From Thiothrix subterranea (lineage in GTDB: Bacteria; Pseudomonadota; Gammaproteobacteria; Thiotrichales; Thiotrichaceae): a stretch of DNA of 64,000 nucleotides. A model generated the notes under the pieces. That model searched no databases. It was not told the DNA's origin and was given only the letters and a program-made list of their open reading frames with translations. The translations under genes were made by a program, and so were the position numbers. The DNA lies in NCBI RefSeq assembly GCF_016772315.1, contig NZ_CP053482.1:1240001-1304000 (forward strand), in the 5' to 3' direction. Below are positions 32,071 through 41,325 of this stretch, in pieces (position 1 is the stretch's first letter; each line of letters starts with the position of its first letter).

Positions 32071-34890
32071 ATGAATCCCACCACAGACAAGCCTTTTGAC
32101 GTTGCCAAATTGCAGCACAATATCCGTCAGTTCGGCGAATTGCTTGGCGAAATCATCAAGGAACAGGAAGGCGAAGCCGTGTACAACACGGTTGAAAAAT
32201 TACGTCGTGGTTATATCCGCCTGCGTAAAAGCAACGATGACGCGACCCGCACCGAATTGATGCAACTGATCGACGCGCTGGATGTGGACATGCTCGAACA
32301 AGTGATTCGTTCGTTCAACACCTTCTACATCCTCACCAATATCGTCGAAGAAGATTTCCAGCACCGCGAGCGCCGCCGCGAAATCCAAAAAGCCGACAGC
32401 CAATTGTGGAAAGGGTCGGTACGCCGCACCGTGCTGGAACTCCAGCAAGAGGGCATGACCGCCGAGCAAATGCAAAGCCTGCTCGACCAGATGCGTTACA
32501 TTCCGGTATTCACCGCGCACCCGACCGAAGCCCGCCGCCGCACTCTCATGGAAATCCAGCGCCGCATCTTTTTGGTGATTGACCAGCTCAATAATGACCC
32601 TGAAGAGAGCGAACGCGAATCGCTGATGCGTCACCTGAAAGCGCAAATTCAGCTCATGTGGCGCACCAACGAAGTCCGTACCCGCAAGCCCACGGTCGAA
32701 GATGAAATCCGTTACGGCCTGTACTACTTCCGCGAATCCTTGTTTGACGCCATTCCGATTGTTTACCGCTATTTTGAACGCGCCACCCGCAAAGCTTACG
32801 GTTGGGGTGCTGTCACCGTACCCAGCTTTTTGCGTTTTGGCTCGTGGATCGGCGGCGACCGTGACGGCAATCCTTTCGTCACGCCTGCTTTGACCCGCAA
32901 AGCGATTCGGATGCAAATGCAACTCGCCCTGCAAGCTTACATTCACCGCGTCAAAGAATTGCGTTCGGTACTCTCGCACTCGCTGGAATTCATTACCCCA
33001 ACGCCCGAATTCACCGCGTATTTGCAGCAAGAAGACCAGCGCATCGGGGTTGGCGACGTTATTTTTCATTATGCCCACGTCAGTTTCCAACACGAACCCT
33101 ACCGCCGCTTGCTCAGTATCATGCACCACAAGTTGCAAGAAACCCTCAATGCGGTGAATGCGCGTCTGCAAAATGAACACGCGCCACTCTCGAAAGAGGC
33201 GTATACCGACGTCGCCGAATTCATCCACGAGTTGTACTTGATTCGAGACTCCTTACGCAGCCACGGCGACTGGGTAATTGCCGGGCGCGAACTCAAAGAT
33301 TTGATTCGCCTGACCGAAACCTGCGGCTTTGGCTTGTACAAACTCGATATTCGCCAAGAATCCACCATCCACAGCGAAACCGTCGCCGAAGTGCTGCAAC
33401 TCTCCGGCCTGTGCCATAACTATTTGGAATTGCCCGAAGCCGAGCGCATGGAATTGCTGGCGGAACTGATCTTACGCCCGCGTTTACCGATGCCACACCG
33501 CCCCAAACTCAGCGAACGCACTGCCGAAACTTTGGAAATTTTCGACAGTATCTTAGAAATGCGCAACGAAGCGGGTGCGGGCATTTTCGGCACTTACGTG
33601 ATTTCGATGACGCATCACGCCAGCCATATTATGGAAGTCATGCTGTTGGCACACATGGCGGGCTTGGTCGGCTATGACGAACACCGTCAATTGTTCTGCC
33701 ACATCCAGATTTCGCCCTTGTTTGAAACCATCGACGACCTCAAACGCATTAGCAGCGTATTAAGCCATTTGCTGGAAAATGATGCTTACCGTGCCTGCTT
33801 AACCGCGTCGGGCAATCTGCAAGAGGTGATGCTGGGCTATTCCGACTCGTGCAAAGACGGCGGCATCCTCGCTTCCAACTGGAACTTGTACAATGCGCAA
33901 CAAGAAGTCATTGCCCTGACCGAGCGTTACGGCGTGAAATGCCGTTTGTTCCACGGGCGCGGCGGCACGGTCGGGCGCGGCGGCGGCCCCACGCACGAAG
34001 CGATTATTGCGCAACCACCCGACACCGTGCACGGGCAAATCAAATTCACCGAACAAGGCGAAGTCTTGGCGGCAAAATACAGCAACGTGGAAACGGCGGT
34101 GTATGAATTGGGCGTGGGTTGCACCGGGCTGCTCAAAGCCAGCGTGGGTTTGCTGAAAAAACGCGGCGCTTATCCTGACGAATTCCACCAAGCCATGAGC
34201 AAAATTGCGGCGAGCGGCGAACAGCACTACCGCCAATTGACCGACTGGACGCCGGGGCTGATGGATTATTTCTACGAAGCCACCCCGGTGCAGGAAATTG
34301 CCTTGCTGAACATCGGCTCACGCCCGTCGCACCGCAAGAAAACCGTGCGTGACAAAGGCTCGATTCGCGCGATTCCGTGGGTATTCGGCTGGGCACAATC
34401 GCGGCATACCCTGCCCGCTTGGTACGGCATCGGTACGGCATTAAGCACCTTCCGCGCAGCTCATCCCGATAACGGTAAATTGCTGGAACGCATGTACACG
34501 CAATGGCCAGCCTTCCGCTCCTTGCTCAGCAATACGCAAATGGCGTTGTACAAAGGTGAAATGGATACCGCCAAGGAATACGCCGCCCTCGCCAATGATC
34601 AGGAGAATGCACAACAGATTTTTACCGACATTCGCACCGAATACGAAAAAACTGTCGCGGAAGTGCTGGCGGTGGCGCACCTCACTGGGTTGATGGAAGA
34701 AACGCCGTTGCTGCAATATTCACTGCAACGCCGCGACCCTTACCTTGACCCGTTAAACCACATCCAGATCACGCTGATCCAGCGGCATCGGCAGTATGTG
34801 GCGGAAACGGGGAATACCGATTCGCCTTGGTTGCCGACATTGTTGCGGACGATTAATGCGATTGCGGCGGGGATGCGCAATACGGGGTAA
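32071..34890 (+). CDS. ppc: Phosphoenolpyruvate carboxylase
   Basis: Adds bicarbonate to phosphoenolpyruvate to give oxaloacetate, feeding the TCA cycle. At 939 residues it is slightly longer than the E. coli enzyme. Signatures are intact: F-T-A-H-P-T-E-A-R-R with the catalytic histidine, G-G-D-R-D-G-N-P, F-H-G-R-G-G-T-V-G-R-G-G-G-P, and the C-terminal R-N-T-G. The ATG at 32071 is chosen over 32032 because AAGGAT lies upstream and the protein then begins as in the family. It is a single gene with its own promoter region. Confidence 0.96.
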   Translation: MNPTTDKPFDVAKLQHNIRQFGELLGEIIKEQEGEAVYNTVEKLRRGYIRLRKSNDDATRTELMQLIDALDVDMLEQVIRSFNTFYILTNIVEEDFQHRERRREIQKADSQLWKGSVRRTVLELQQEGMTAEQMQSLLDQMRYIPVFTAHPTEARRRTLMEIQRRIFLVIDQLNNDPEESERESLMRHLKAQIQLMWRTNEVRTRKPTVEDEIRYGLYYFRESLFDAIPIVYRYFERATRKAYGWGAVTVPSFLRFGSWIGGDRDGNPFVTPALTRKAIRMQMQLALQAYIHRVKELRSVLSHSLEFITPTPEFTAYLQQEDQRIGVGDVIFHYAHVSFQHEPYRRLLSIMHHKLQETLNAVNARLQNEHAPLSKEAYTDVAEFIHELYLIRDSLRSHGDWVIAGRELKDLIRLTETCGFGLYKLDIRQESTIHSETVAEVLQLSGLCHNYLELPEAERMELLAELILRPRLPMPHRPKLSERTAETLEIFDSILEMRNEAGAGIFGTYVISMTHHASHIMEVMLLAHMAGLVGYDEHRQLFCHIQISPLFETIDDLKRISSVLSHLLENDAYRACLTASGNLQEVMLGYSDSCKDGGILASNWNLYNAQQEVIALTERYGVKCRLFHGRGGTVGRGGGPTHEAIIAQPPDTVHGQIKFTEQGEVLAAKYSNVETAVYELGVGCTGLLKASVGLLKKRGAYPDEFHQAMSKIAASGEQHYRQLTDWTPGLMDYFYEATPVQEIALLNIGSRPSHRKKTVRDKGSIRAIPWVFGWAQSRHTLPAWYGIGTALSTFRAAHPDNGKLLERMYTQWPAFRSLLSNTQMALYKGEMDTAKEYAALANDQENAQQIFTDIRTEYEKTVAEVLAVAHLTGLMEETPLLQYSLQRRDPYLDPLNHIQITLIQRHRQYVAETGNTDSPWLPTLLRTINAIAAGMRNTG

Positions 34891-34907
34891 GCCCATCCCA
34901 ATTTGCA

Positions 34908-34953
34908 CACGTTTATCTGTTACAATCACGCTGACTTGTAGCAGATAAACGTG
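34908..34953. promoter_or_regulatory. Inverted repeat before the AlbA_2 gene
   Basis: CACGTTTATCTGTTAC (34908-34923) and GTAGCAGATAAACGTG (34938-34953) are 16-base arms with one mismatch around a 14-base loop, ending 10 bases before the ATG. This could be an autoregulatory operator or an RNA hairpin covering the start. Confidence 0.6.
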
Positions 34954-34963
34954 ATGCCTGACC

Positions 34964-36100
34964 ATGAACCCAATCCCTGCGACCGAAAACCAATACATTG
35001 AATTTAAACGCGAAGAAACCAGTGCGCAAACACTGGCAGAAGAAATCGTGGCGTTTGCCAATGGTGAAGGTGGCGAAATCTGGTTGGGTGTTGATGATCA
35101 AGGCAAAGCAGTAGGGCTATCCCGTAACTACGAAGAAGATGTCATGAACATTTGCCGCACGGCGGTCATTCCTCCCATCTGCCCCACTTACCACGTATTG
35201 CAAACCAACAATGCCCAAGGTGAAACGGTCAATATCGCCCGTGTTAGCATTCCCAAAGGCAGTGACCGCCCTTACTACACATCAAAAAACCGCTATTTCA
35301 TCCGCATTGGTTCAACCAAACGGGTGGCTTCGCGTGAAGAGTTGACCCGCCTGTTTCAGTCTGCCGGTTTATTTCACTACGACATTGTGGAAGTTGGCGG
35401 AGCGCAACTTAAACACCTTAATCAATCCGCGATTACCGACTACTTTTCCCGCTACCACATCGACTACCTGAGCGAGGATGAGGAAGAACGCCAACGGTTG
35501 TTAGCAGCCAGTGATATTGCGAGCGAACAACTTATTCCCACCGTAGGCGGTTTGCTGGTGTTTGGTATTGCACCGGAACGCCACTTACACCAATCCGGCA
35601 TTGCTTTTGCGGTGTTTAATGGCACGGAAATCAATTCATCCTTACGTGACAAGAAAAACCTGTTCGGCGGCTTACCCATGCAGGTAGACAACGCGCTGGC
35701 AGCGATCAAAGCCAATATTCCTGTACCATCCGAGATTGAGGGAACAAAGCGGGTGGATAAACCGGGCTACCCTGACAAAGTGTTTCGCGAATTACTGGTG
35801 AATGCTTGTGTCCACCGTAACTACAGTATCATTGGCTCACAAATCCGTGTATTTCTGTTCGATGACCGCATTGAATTCATCAGCCCCGGTCGGTTGCCGA
35901 ATACGGTTAAAGTCAGCAAACTCACCACGGGGACGAGTTTTTCCCGCAATCCGCTGTTAGTACGCCTGATGGAAAACTTGGGGTACATGGATAAACTGGG
36001 GCGCGGCTTGCCGATGGTGTATCAGGAAGCGAAAAAACTGGGTAAAGCTGTGCAGTTTATTGATGACGGTGAAGAGTTTCGGGTGATTTTAGCGTTGTAG
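34964..36100 (+). CDS. AlbA_2 (Schlafen-like) ATP-binding/HATPase-C_4 protein
   Basis: A 378-residue protein often called ATP-dependent DNA helicase RecG-like or putative transcriptional regulator. The N-terminal AlbA_2 domain has the signature E-F-K-R-E, A-F-A-N-G-E-G-G-E-I-W-L-G-V-D and R-I-G-S-T-K-R. The C-terminal half has the HATPase_C_4 pattern R-E-L-L-V-N-A-C-V-H-R-N-Y and G-R-G-L-P-M-V. Relatives have been linked to stress response, phage defence and self-regulation; which applies here is unknown. A dispersed palindrome begins one base after the stop. Confidence 0.85.
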   Translation: MNPIPATENQYIEFKREETSAQTLAEEIVAFANGEGGEIWLGVDDQGKAVGLSRNYEEDVMNICRTAVIPPICPTYHVLQTNNAQGETVNIARVSIPKGSDRPYYTSKNRYFIRIGSTKRVASREELTRLFQSAGLFHYDIVEVGGAQLKHLNQSAITDYFSRYHIDYLSEDEEERQRLLAASDIASEQLIPTVGGLLVFGIAPERHLHQSGIAFAVFNGTEINSSLRDKKNLFGGLPMQVDNALAAIKANIPVPSEIEGTKRVDKPGYPDKVFRELLVNACVHRNYSIIGSQIRVFLFDDRIEFISPGRLPNTVKVSKLTTGTSFSRNPLLVRLMENLGYMDKLGRGLPMVYQEAKKLGKAVQFIDDGEEFRVILAL

Positions 36101-36127
36101 GTAGAGACGCAATTGTTGCGTCTCTAC
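36101..36127. repeat. Dispersed GTAGAGACGCAA palindrome, copy 3
   Basis: The 12-base arms flank the centre TTG and start immediately after the AlbA_2 gene stop; the element lies between convergent genes. Confidence 0.85.
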
Positions 36128-36156
36128 GGGGGATGTATTGAAATAGTCGCGCGAAA

Positions 36157-36507
36157 TTACGGGCTAAAAGACGACCCACAACCACAAGTCGTGGTCGCAT
36201 TCGGGTTACGAATCACAAATTGCGCCCCCTCCAAACCTTCGGTGTAGTCGATTGTTGCACCGACCATGTATTGGAAGCTCATCGGGTCAATCAACAACGT
36301 CACGCCAACATTTTCTACGGCGGTGTCATCTTCGTTCATGTTTTCATCGAAAGTGAAGCCGTACTGGAAGCCGGAACAACCGCCGCCTTGCACGAATACG
36401 CGCAGTTTCAATGCTGCATTGCCTTCATCTTCAATCAGGGCTTTGACTTTAACAGCAGCAGCGTCGGTAAAGACCAACGGTGCAGGGATAGCGGTTTCAA
36501 CGCTCAT
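36157..36507 (-). CDS. erpA: Iron-sulfur cluster insertion protein ErpA
   Basis: A-type carrier that hands [4Fe-4S] or [2Fe-2S] clusters to target enzymes. At 116 residues it has the three conserved cysteines in G-G-G-C-S-G-F and T-C-G-C-G-S near the C-terminus, and the F-T-D-A-A-A-x-K-V start typical of ErpA rather than SufA. AAGGAG precedes the ATG. The three genes upstream on the same strand (bactofilin, DUF6776, argC) may be in the same transcript. Confidence 0.92.
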   Translation of the reverse strand: MSVETAIPAPLVFTDAAAVKVKALIEDEGNAALKLRVFVQGGGCSGFQYGFTFDENMNEDDTAVENVGVTLLIDPMSFQYMVGATIDYTEGLEGAQFVIRNPNATTTCGCGSSFSP

Positions 36508-36575
36508 GGGTGATCTCCTTAAAACAAGTGTGTTTAGTCACGTTACCATTGCAAGGGTAACAAGGTAAAAAAGCC

Positions 36576-37052
36576 TTATTCGCTGTCGGATGCTGGTGCA
36601 CTGAGCGCAGGTGGCGGCGCGAATTTGCCAGACTCTGGTTTCTGGCGTACCAACTTGCCGTTGACTTCCGCACCTACTGCCATTTCCAGCAAGTTGTAGT
36701 ACACATCACCGCAGATACGGGCTTTCTCAAACAGCTCCACTTTGCCACCGGCAAACACGTCGCCGTCGATTGCGCCGTTTAATACCATGCTGGGAACGCG
36801 CACTTCACCCTGAATATGCCCATGCTCACTTAAAATCAGCGTGGCATTGTCGCCATCGGCTGCTAAGTTACCTTTGATGACGCCCTCGACATGCAAACCA
36901 CCGGAGAAACGTAAATCGCCGTCAATGGTGGTGCCTTTGCCAATAATCGTGTCAATCTGGGCGCTGCGAATTTTCTGGTCGCCATGATGACTGGGGGCAG
37001 GACTACTGGTGCTACCGCTGTTAGACTTGGCGGATTTTCCGAACATGTTCAT
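36576..37052 (-). CDS. Bactofilin family cytoskeletal protein
   Basis: A 158-residue polymer-forming protein. A disordered serine-rich N-terminus (about 30 residues) leads to the bactofilin beta-helix (T-I-I-G-K-G-T-T-I-D-G-D-L-R-F-S-G-G-L-H-V-E-G-V-I written in repeating G-x-I/V steps), then a proline/alanine tail. Bactofilins form membrane-linked filaments that position wall or envelope machines. The ATG directly follows the stop of the DUF6776 gene, with AAGGAG shared. Confidence 0.9.
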   Translation of the reverse strand: MNMFGKSAKSNSGSTSSPAPSHHGDQKIRSAQIDTIIGKGTTIDGDLRFSGGLHVEGVIKGNLAADGDNATLILSEHGHIQGEVRVPSMVLNGAIDGDVFAGGKVELFEKARICGDVYYNLLEMAVGAEVNGKLVRQKPESGKFAPPPALSAPASDSE

Positions 37053-37898
37053 TTACTCCTTGGTGATGGATGCGGTGGAGTCAGTCACCACGGCGCTGAC
37101 TTTATTACTAAAAGAAGACCAATCATAACTTTTCGCCAAGCGCTCCGGGGTTTCACCCGACGCCAGCGTCACTTTGACTTTAATGGATTCTGGCACAAAA
37201 TCTTTAGGGAAAACTAAATTGCCTTCCAGACTTTGGTAATGCTTCACTTCAAATGCCGTATTAGCTTTTTCGCCCGGCGGGGTAACGTCTTTGTGCAACA
37301 CACTGGCGGATTTGCCATCTTGCTTGCCACTGATCGCGATGCTGTAGCTGCCTTTGATGACTTCCTCACCACTGCGAATATGCGCCAACACGAGGTGGTA
37401 TTGGTACAGACGCATCCCATTGATTTTCTTGCCATCGTTATCAACCAAACGTTCTTTGACGGCAAAATGCTGGAGGTGTAAACCTTGCTCCAACCCTGCT
37501 GGTGAGAGGATTTCTTCATACAACGCCAATTTGCCGCGCTGCACGGTGAGATCCGCTTCGGCGGCGGCAAATTTACGCTTAAGTTCTTCATTGGCAGCCA
37601 CTTGAACGTCTTCACCGCGTTTGGCAGAGGCTAATTTATCTTCTAATTCGCGGAGGGTGGTGGCTTGCTGGGCAATCAAGCGCTCTTGCTCGTCCATTTT
37701 ACCGCGCAAGGTCATGGCATGGATACCACCCGACGCATTCGCGGGGGTCATGTAGCCACTGAAAAATAACCAGCCCGCTAGGGCAGTCAACAGCAACAAC
37801 ACGCCTAACAGCATGTACCAACAGGGGCTACGTTTGTCGCTCCCGGTCGGACGCACTTGTACGGTGCCGCGATTTTCAAATTTATACTCCAGACTCAT
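37053..37898 (-). CDS. DUF6776-like membrane protein
   Basis: A 281-residue protein with a cytoplasmic start, one membrane helix (about residues 28-49, Y-M-L-L-G-V-L-L-L-L-T-A-L-A-G-W-L-F-F), a coiled coil (residues 65-125) and a C-terminal periplasmic beta-rich domain. It is often next to bactofilin genes, as here, so it may link bactofilin filaments to the envelope. Confidence 0.75.
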   Translation of the reverse strand: MSLEYKFENRGTVQVRPTGSDKRSPCWYMLLGVLLLLTALAGWLFFSGYMTPANASGGIHAMTLRGKMDEQERLIAQQATTLRELEDKLASAKRGEDVQVAANEELKRKFAAAEADLTVQRGKLALYEEILSPAGLEQGLHLQHFAVKERLVDNDGKKINGMRLYQYHLVLAHIRSGEEVIKGSYSIAISGKQDGKSASVLHKDVTPPGEKANTAFEVKHYQSLEGNLVFPKDFVPESIKVKVTLASGETPERLAKSYDWSSFSNKVSAVVTDSTASITKE

Positions 37899-37926
37899 GG
37901 GTGCTTACTATCTCTTGGTGTATTCA

Positions 37927-38958
37927 TCAGGGCAATAAGCCCGGCTGCTTTAACGCGGTATCTTCTGCTAAACCCAGCATCAAATTCATGTTTTGCACTG
38001 CCTGACCCGCCGCACCTTTGACCAGATTATCAATCACGGAGAGTACCACAACGCGCTCGGTATTACCGGGGCGATGAATCGCCATGCGACACATGTTTGC
38101 GCCACGCACGGAGCGGGTTTCAGGGTGCGAACCGGCAGGCATCACATCCACAAACGGCTCGTTGGCATAGCGGGCGGTATAGAGCTGCTGCAAATCGGCC
38201 TCGCTGGTCAGCATTGCATACAGTGTAGCGTGAATACCGCGAATCATCGGCAATAAATGCGGAACAAACACCGGGCTAACCGACGTGCGGGCAAGCGTGG
38301 AAAGCGTTTGCGCAATTTCAGGCTGATGGCGATGCCCCGCCACCGCATACGCTTTGAAATTATCCCCCGCTTCTGCCAGTAAGGTGTGCACTTCGGCTTT
38401 ACGCCCCGCGCCACTGGCACCGGATTTAGTGTCGGCGATAATCCCCGCCACATCAATCAAACCGTTTTCCACCAAGGGCAATAAGCCCAAAGTAACAGCG
38501 GTAGGATAACAACCAGGATTAGCGACAAGCCGTGCATTGCGGATTTGCACTCGGTTTAATTCGGGCAAACCGTACACCGCTTCTTCCACCAATTGCGGGC
38601 TGGCGTGTTGCATTCCGTACCATTTTTCCCACACCGCGATGTCTTTAATGCGAAAATCGGCAGCAAGGTCAATCACCTTAGTGCCAGCATCCAACAAAGT
38701 TTGCGCACTTTTCATCGCAATGCCATTGGGTGTCGCAAAAAATACCAAGTCACACGCGCTCAAGGCGTCATCAGAGGGTGCGGTAAACGCCAAATCGACA
38801 TAACCCCGCAAGTTAGGGAACATCGCATCCACCCGGCTTCCTGCGTATTCGCGCGAGGTCACGCACGTAATGTCAATGTCGGGGTGATTCACCAATAATC
38901 GCAATAATTCAACGCCGGTATAACCTGTCGCGCCAACAATACCAATCTTCCTTTTCAC
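37927..38958 (-). CDS. argC: N-acetyl-gamma-glutamyl-phosphate reductase ArgC
   Basis: Third step of arginine synthesis: NADPH reduction of N-acetylglutamyl phosphate. At 343 residues the N-terminal G-A-T-G-Y-T-G nucleotide loop, the active-site cysteine in N-P-G-C-Y-P-T and [11 protein letters not shown] are all present. It uses a GTG start; AGAGG lies upstream. It begins the leftward run toward erpA. Confidence 0.96.
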   Translation of the reverse strand: MKRKIGIVGATGYTGVELLRLLVNHPDIDITCVTSREYAGSRVDAMFPNLRGYVDLAFTAPSDDALSACDLVFFATPNGIAMKSAQTLLDAGTKVIDLAADFRIKDIAVWEKWYGMQHASPQLVEEAVYGLPELNRVQIRNARLVANPGCYPTAVTLGLLPLVENGLIDVAGIIADTKSGASGAGRKAEVHTLLAEAGDNFKAYAVAGHRHQPEIAQTLSTLARTSVSPVFVPHLLPMIRGIHATLYAMLTSEADLQQLYTARYANEPFVDVMPAGSHPETRSVRGANMCRMAIHRPGNTERVVVLSVIDNLVKGAAGQAVQNMNLMLGLAEDTALKQPGLLP

Positions 38959-39033
38959 ACTACCTCTTTTTATGTCGGCTTGAAAAATCCCTGTATAATA
39001 CGCCTTCCTTAACGATTAACAAACACCAAGCCT

Positions 39034-39537
39034 ATGAAACTGGATCTCAAAGGAATCGCCATTTTGGCATTCATCGCGGGCATTGTAGCCTTTTTCTTAC
39101 TCGCTCCGGCAGGCGGTATCAAAGCCGCGCCCGCTATCACGCTGCAAACCATTGATGGGCAAGCGATTGAGTTGGAAAAGCTCAAAGGCAAGCCCTATCT
39201 GATGGTGTTTTGGGCAACCGATTGCCCCGGCTGTGTGAAAGAAATCCCACATTTGGTGGATCTGAACCAAAAGCTGCAAGGCACGGGATTCCGCACCATC
39301 GCCGTTGCCCTGCCGCATGATAAAGAAGCCTCCATCAAAGCCATGCGTCAACTAAAAGGGATGCAATACGATTTGGTCTACGACAAAACGGGCGAATGGG
39401 GTCGGGCGTTTGGCGGCATCAAAGTCACACCCACCTCTTTCTTGGTTAACCCAGACGGCAAAATCACCCGAATGCAACTCGGTAATTTCGATTTCGACCA
39501 ATTGGAACAGCAAATCCGTTCCATGTTAAAAGGATAA
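39034..39537 (+). CDS. TlpA-like membrane-anchored thioredoxin
   Basis: A 167-residue periplasm-facing thioredoxin. One N-terminal membrane helix (I-A-I-L-A-F-I-A-G-I-V-A-F-F) anchors the domain; the redox motif is C-P-G-C in W-A-T-D-C-P-G-C-V, with the cis-proline in V-T-P-T-S-F. It probably reduces or oxidises exported proteins or assists cytochrome maturation. A HemJ-like gene follows after three bases, a possible heme-linked unit. Confidence 0.88.
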   Translation: MKLDLKGIAILAFIAGIVAFFLLAPAGGIKAAPAITLQTIDGQAIELEKLKGKPYLMVFWATDCPGCVKEIPHLVDLNQKLQGTGFRTIAVALPHDKEASIKAMRQLKGMQYDLVYDKTGEWGRAFGGIKVTPTSFLVNPDGKITRMQLGNFDFDQLEQQIRSMLKG

Positions 39538-39540
39538 TTT

Positions 39541-39966
39541 ATGTACGAATGGATCAAAGCCATCCACGTCATCTTTATGGTGACTTGGTTCGCGGGGCTG
39601 TTCTACCTGCCACGCTTGTATGTTTACCACGCTATGCCGGAAAACACCGGCAGTTTTACCCTGTTTAAAATCATGGAACGGCGCTTGTTTGCCATTATGA
39701 CGATTGGAGCGGTGATCACACTGGTGTTTGGTTTGATTATGCTGGCGCTTAATTGGCAATATTTGATGGTGGCAACCCATTGGTTTCATGCCAAATTGCT
39801 GCTGATTGTGTTGCTACTGGGTTATCACCACGCTTGCTACAAGCTGATGATTAAGTTTCGAGATGATGCGAATACCCACGATCACAAATGGTATCGCTGG
39901 TTCAATGAAGCGCCCAGCGTATTGCTGATCGTGATTGTCATTTTAGCGATTGTGAAACCGTTTTAA
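39541..39966 (+). CDS. hemJ: HemJ-like protoporphyrinogen IX oxidase
   Basis: A 141-residue protein with four membrane helices. HemJ features: H9 in A-I-H-V-I-F-M-V-T-W-F-A-G-L-F-Y-L-P-R-L, and W-F-H-A-K-L-L-L in the third helix. HemJ oxidises protoporphyrinogen IX to protoporphyrin IX in heme synthesis in bacteria lacking HemG or HemY. It begins three bases after the TlpA-like gene. Confidence 0.88.
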   Translation: MYEWIKAIHVIFMVTWFAGLFYLPRLYVYHAMPENTGSFTLFKIMERRLFAIMTIGAVITLVFGLIMLALNWQYLMVATHWFHAKLLLIVLLLGYHHACYKLMIKFRDDANTHDHKWYRWFNEAPSVLLIVIVILAIVKPF

Positions 39967-39987
39967 GCATAATGGCGGGGTGTGAGG

Positions 39988-40015
39988 GTAGAGACGCAAA
40001 ATCTTGCGTCTCTAC
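39988..40015. repeat. Dispersed GTAGAGACGCAA palindrome, copy 4
   Basis: The arms flank AATC, the same centre as copy 2, after the hemJ stop and between convergent genes. Confidence 0.85.
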
Positions 40016-40049
40016 GGGCGGGTTTTACATGCAGGGTGTTACTTAGCGA

Positions 40050-40526
40050 TTACTTGGCAAAAGCGATGAAACTTTGTTGGTCGGCGGAAACGTCTTTCAT
40101 GACTTCTGCGACTTTGCCGCCGAACATCGCCCCCAATAATCCGGCATTCATGCTGCCGATGTAGGCTTTGCCGTCCGATTTTTCATAGACTGAAATGGTG
40201 CATGGCATAAACACGGATATTTTCTTATTCTGATCTTGCTCCAGAATATTGGAAGCATGGGTAGCTTGGCACAAGTTCACCAGCATTACCGGCTTCAAAT
40301 CCTTGCCTCCGTGCTTTTTAACGGACTCATGCAAGGGCTTAACGTCGGATACCACCCAGCCTTTGCTCAACGCATTCTCTTTAATTTTATCCACCGTTTC
40401 CGCAGTACTTAGCGGGCTAACCGCTTCATGCAACATCATCCCTGGCATCACATTCCAACCCACCGCAGCCGTTACTACGACGCCCACTACCGCACCTACC
40501 ATCATGGCCATTACTGTTTTCATCAA
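40050..40526 (-). CDS. DUF302 family exported protein
   Basis: A 158-residue protein with an N-terminal membrane helix (M-V-G-A-V-V-G-V-V-V-T-A-A-V-G) and a DUF302 domain: E-T-V-D-K-I-K-E-N-A-L-S-K-G-W, V-N-L-C-Q-A-T, and V-F-M-P-C-T-I-S-V-Y. Two cysteines are in the usual places. The function of DUF302 is not known; sulfur or metal links have been proposed. Confidence 0.85.
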   Translation of the reverse strand: MMKTVMAMMVGAVVGVVVTAAVGWNVMPGMMLHEAVSPLSTAETVDKIKENALSKGWVVSDVKPLHESVKKHGGKDLKPVMLVNLCQATHASNILEQDQNKKISVFMPCTISVYEKSDGKAYIGSMNAGLLGAMFGGKVAEVMKDVSADQQSFIAFAK

Positions 40527-40696
40527 AATTTCCTCTTAGCGAAAAACAATTTGTAATCAAAAATGGGCAGTATTGTTATACGTCTGCCTCGCCTATAGTT
40601 ATAGCTACAAAACGGTTAAAGCGCGTCGGGCAGAACGCCCAAGAGTATGAGAAAAATCATGATAATGGCAGATAATCAGCGTTGCGACTGGTGCGG

Positions 40697-40724
40697 GTAG
40701 AGACGCAAGATGTTGCGTCTCTAC
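40697..40724. repeat. Dispersed GTAGAGACGCAA palindrome, copy 5
   Basis: The arms flank GATG. It lies 11 bases past the rppH stop, in the gap between rppH and the DUF302 gene, which are on the same strand. Confidence 0.85.
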
Positions 40725-40735
40725 GGAGGTGGGTA

Positions 40736-41206
40736 TTATCCTAACAACGGCGCTAATTCGTTCAGCGCTCGGTGGTATACGCGACGTTTGAAAAACACCA
40801 CTTGGTGGGCAGGATGCCAATAATCCACCCATTCCCAGTGATCAAATTCCGGTTTCCCGGTGGCCTGCAAATTGACATCATAATCGTTGCACTTCAAGCG
40901 CAGCAAAAACCAGCGCTGCTTTTGCCCGATGCACAACGGCTTCGCACGACGGCGAATCATGTAATGGGGGATGCGGTACCGCAACCATCCACGAGTTTGC
41001 CCGACAATTTCCACCTGATCGTGCCGTAAACCGACTTCCTCGTACAGTTCGCGAAACATGGCGTCTATCGGCGATTCTCCTTGATCTATTCCTCCCTGTG
41101 GAAACTGCCAAGAATCCTGTCCTAACCGTTTCCCCCAAAACACTTTCCCGTCGCAATTGCAGAGGATGATGCCCACATTGGCTCTGAATCCTTCCTGATC
41201 AATCAC
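40736..41206 (-). CDS. rppH: RNA pyrophosphohydrolase RppH
   Basis: Removes pyrophosphate from 5' ends of mRNA, opening them to RNase E decay. The 156-residue protein has the Nudix box G-G-I-D-Q-G-E-S...R-E-L-Y-E-E-V-G and the family N-terminus [10 protein letters not shown]. It uses a GTG start with GGAGAG seven bases upstream. Confidence 0.95.
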   Translation of the reverse strand: MIDQEGFRANVGIILCNCDGKVFWGKRLGQDSWQFPQGGIDQGESPIDAMFRELYEEVGLRHDQVEIVGQTRGWLRYRIPHYMIRRRAKPLCIGQKQRWFLLRLKCNDYDVNLQATGKPEFDHWEWVDYWHPAHQVVFFKRRVYHRALNELAPLLG

Positions 41207-41325
41207 GATTCACTCTCCAAAGCTGAACTTTCCCTGATTTTTCCACAACTGTCATGATTCGGCAATTTCACGCGAGTGAAAAGCGGGTACAATCGTCGGT
41301 TTTCGTCAACTAAGGTGAGAAAAAC

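Noticed and set aside
32200-33228. 342-residue minus-strand frame inside ppc
   Set aside because: Lies wholly opposite strongly conserved ppc codons and matches no family; an antisense shadow.
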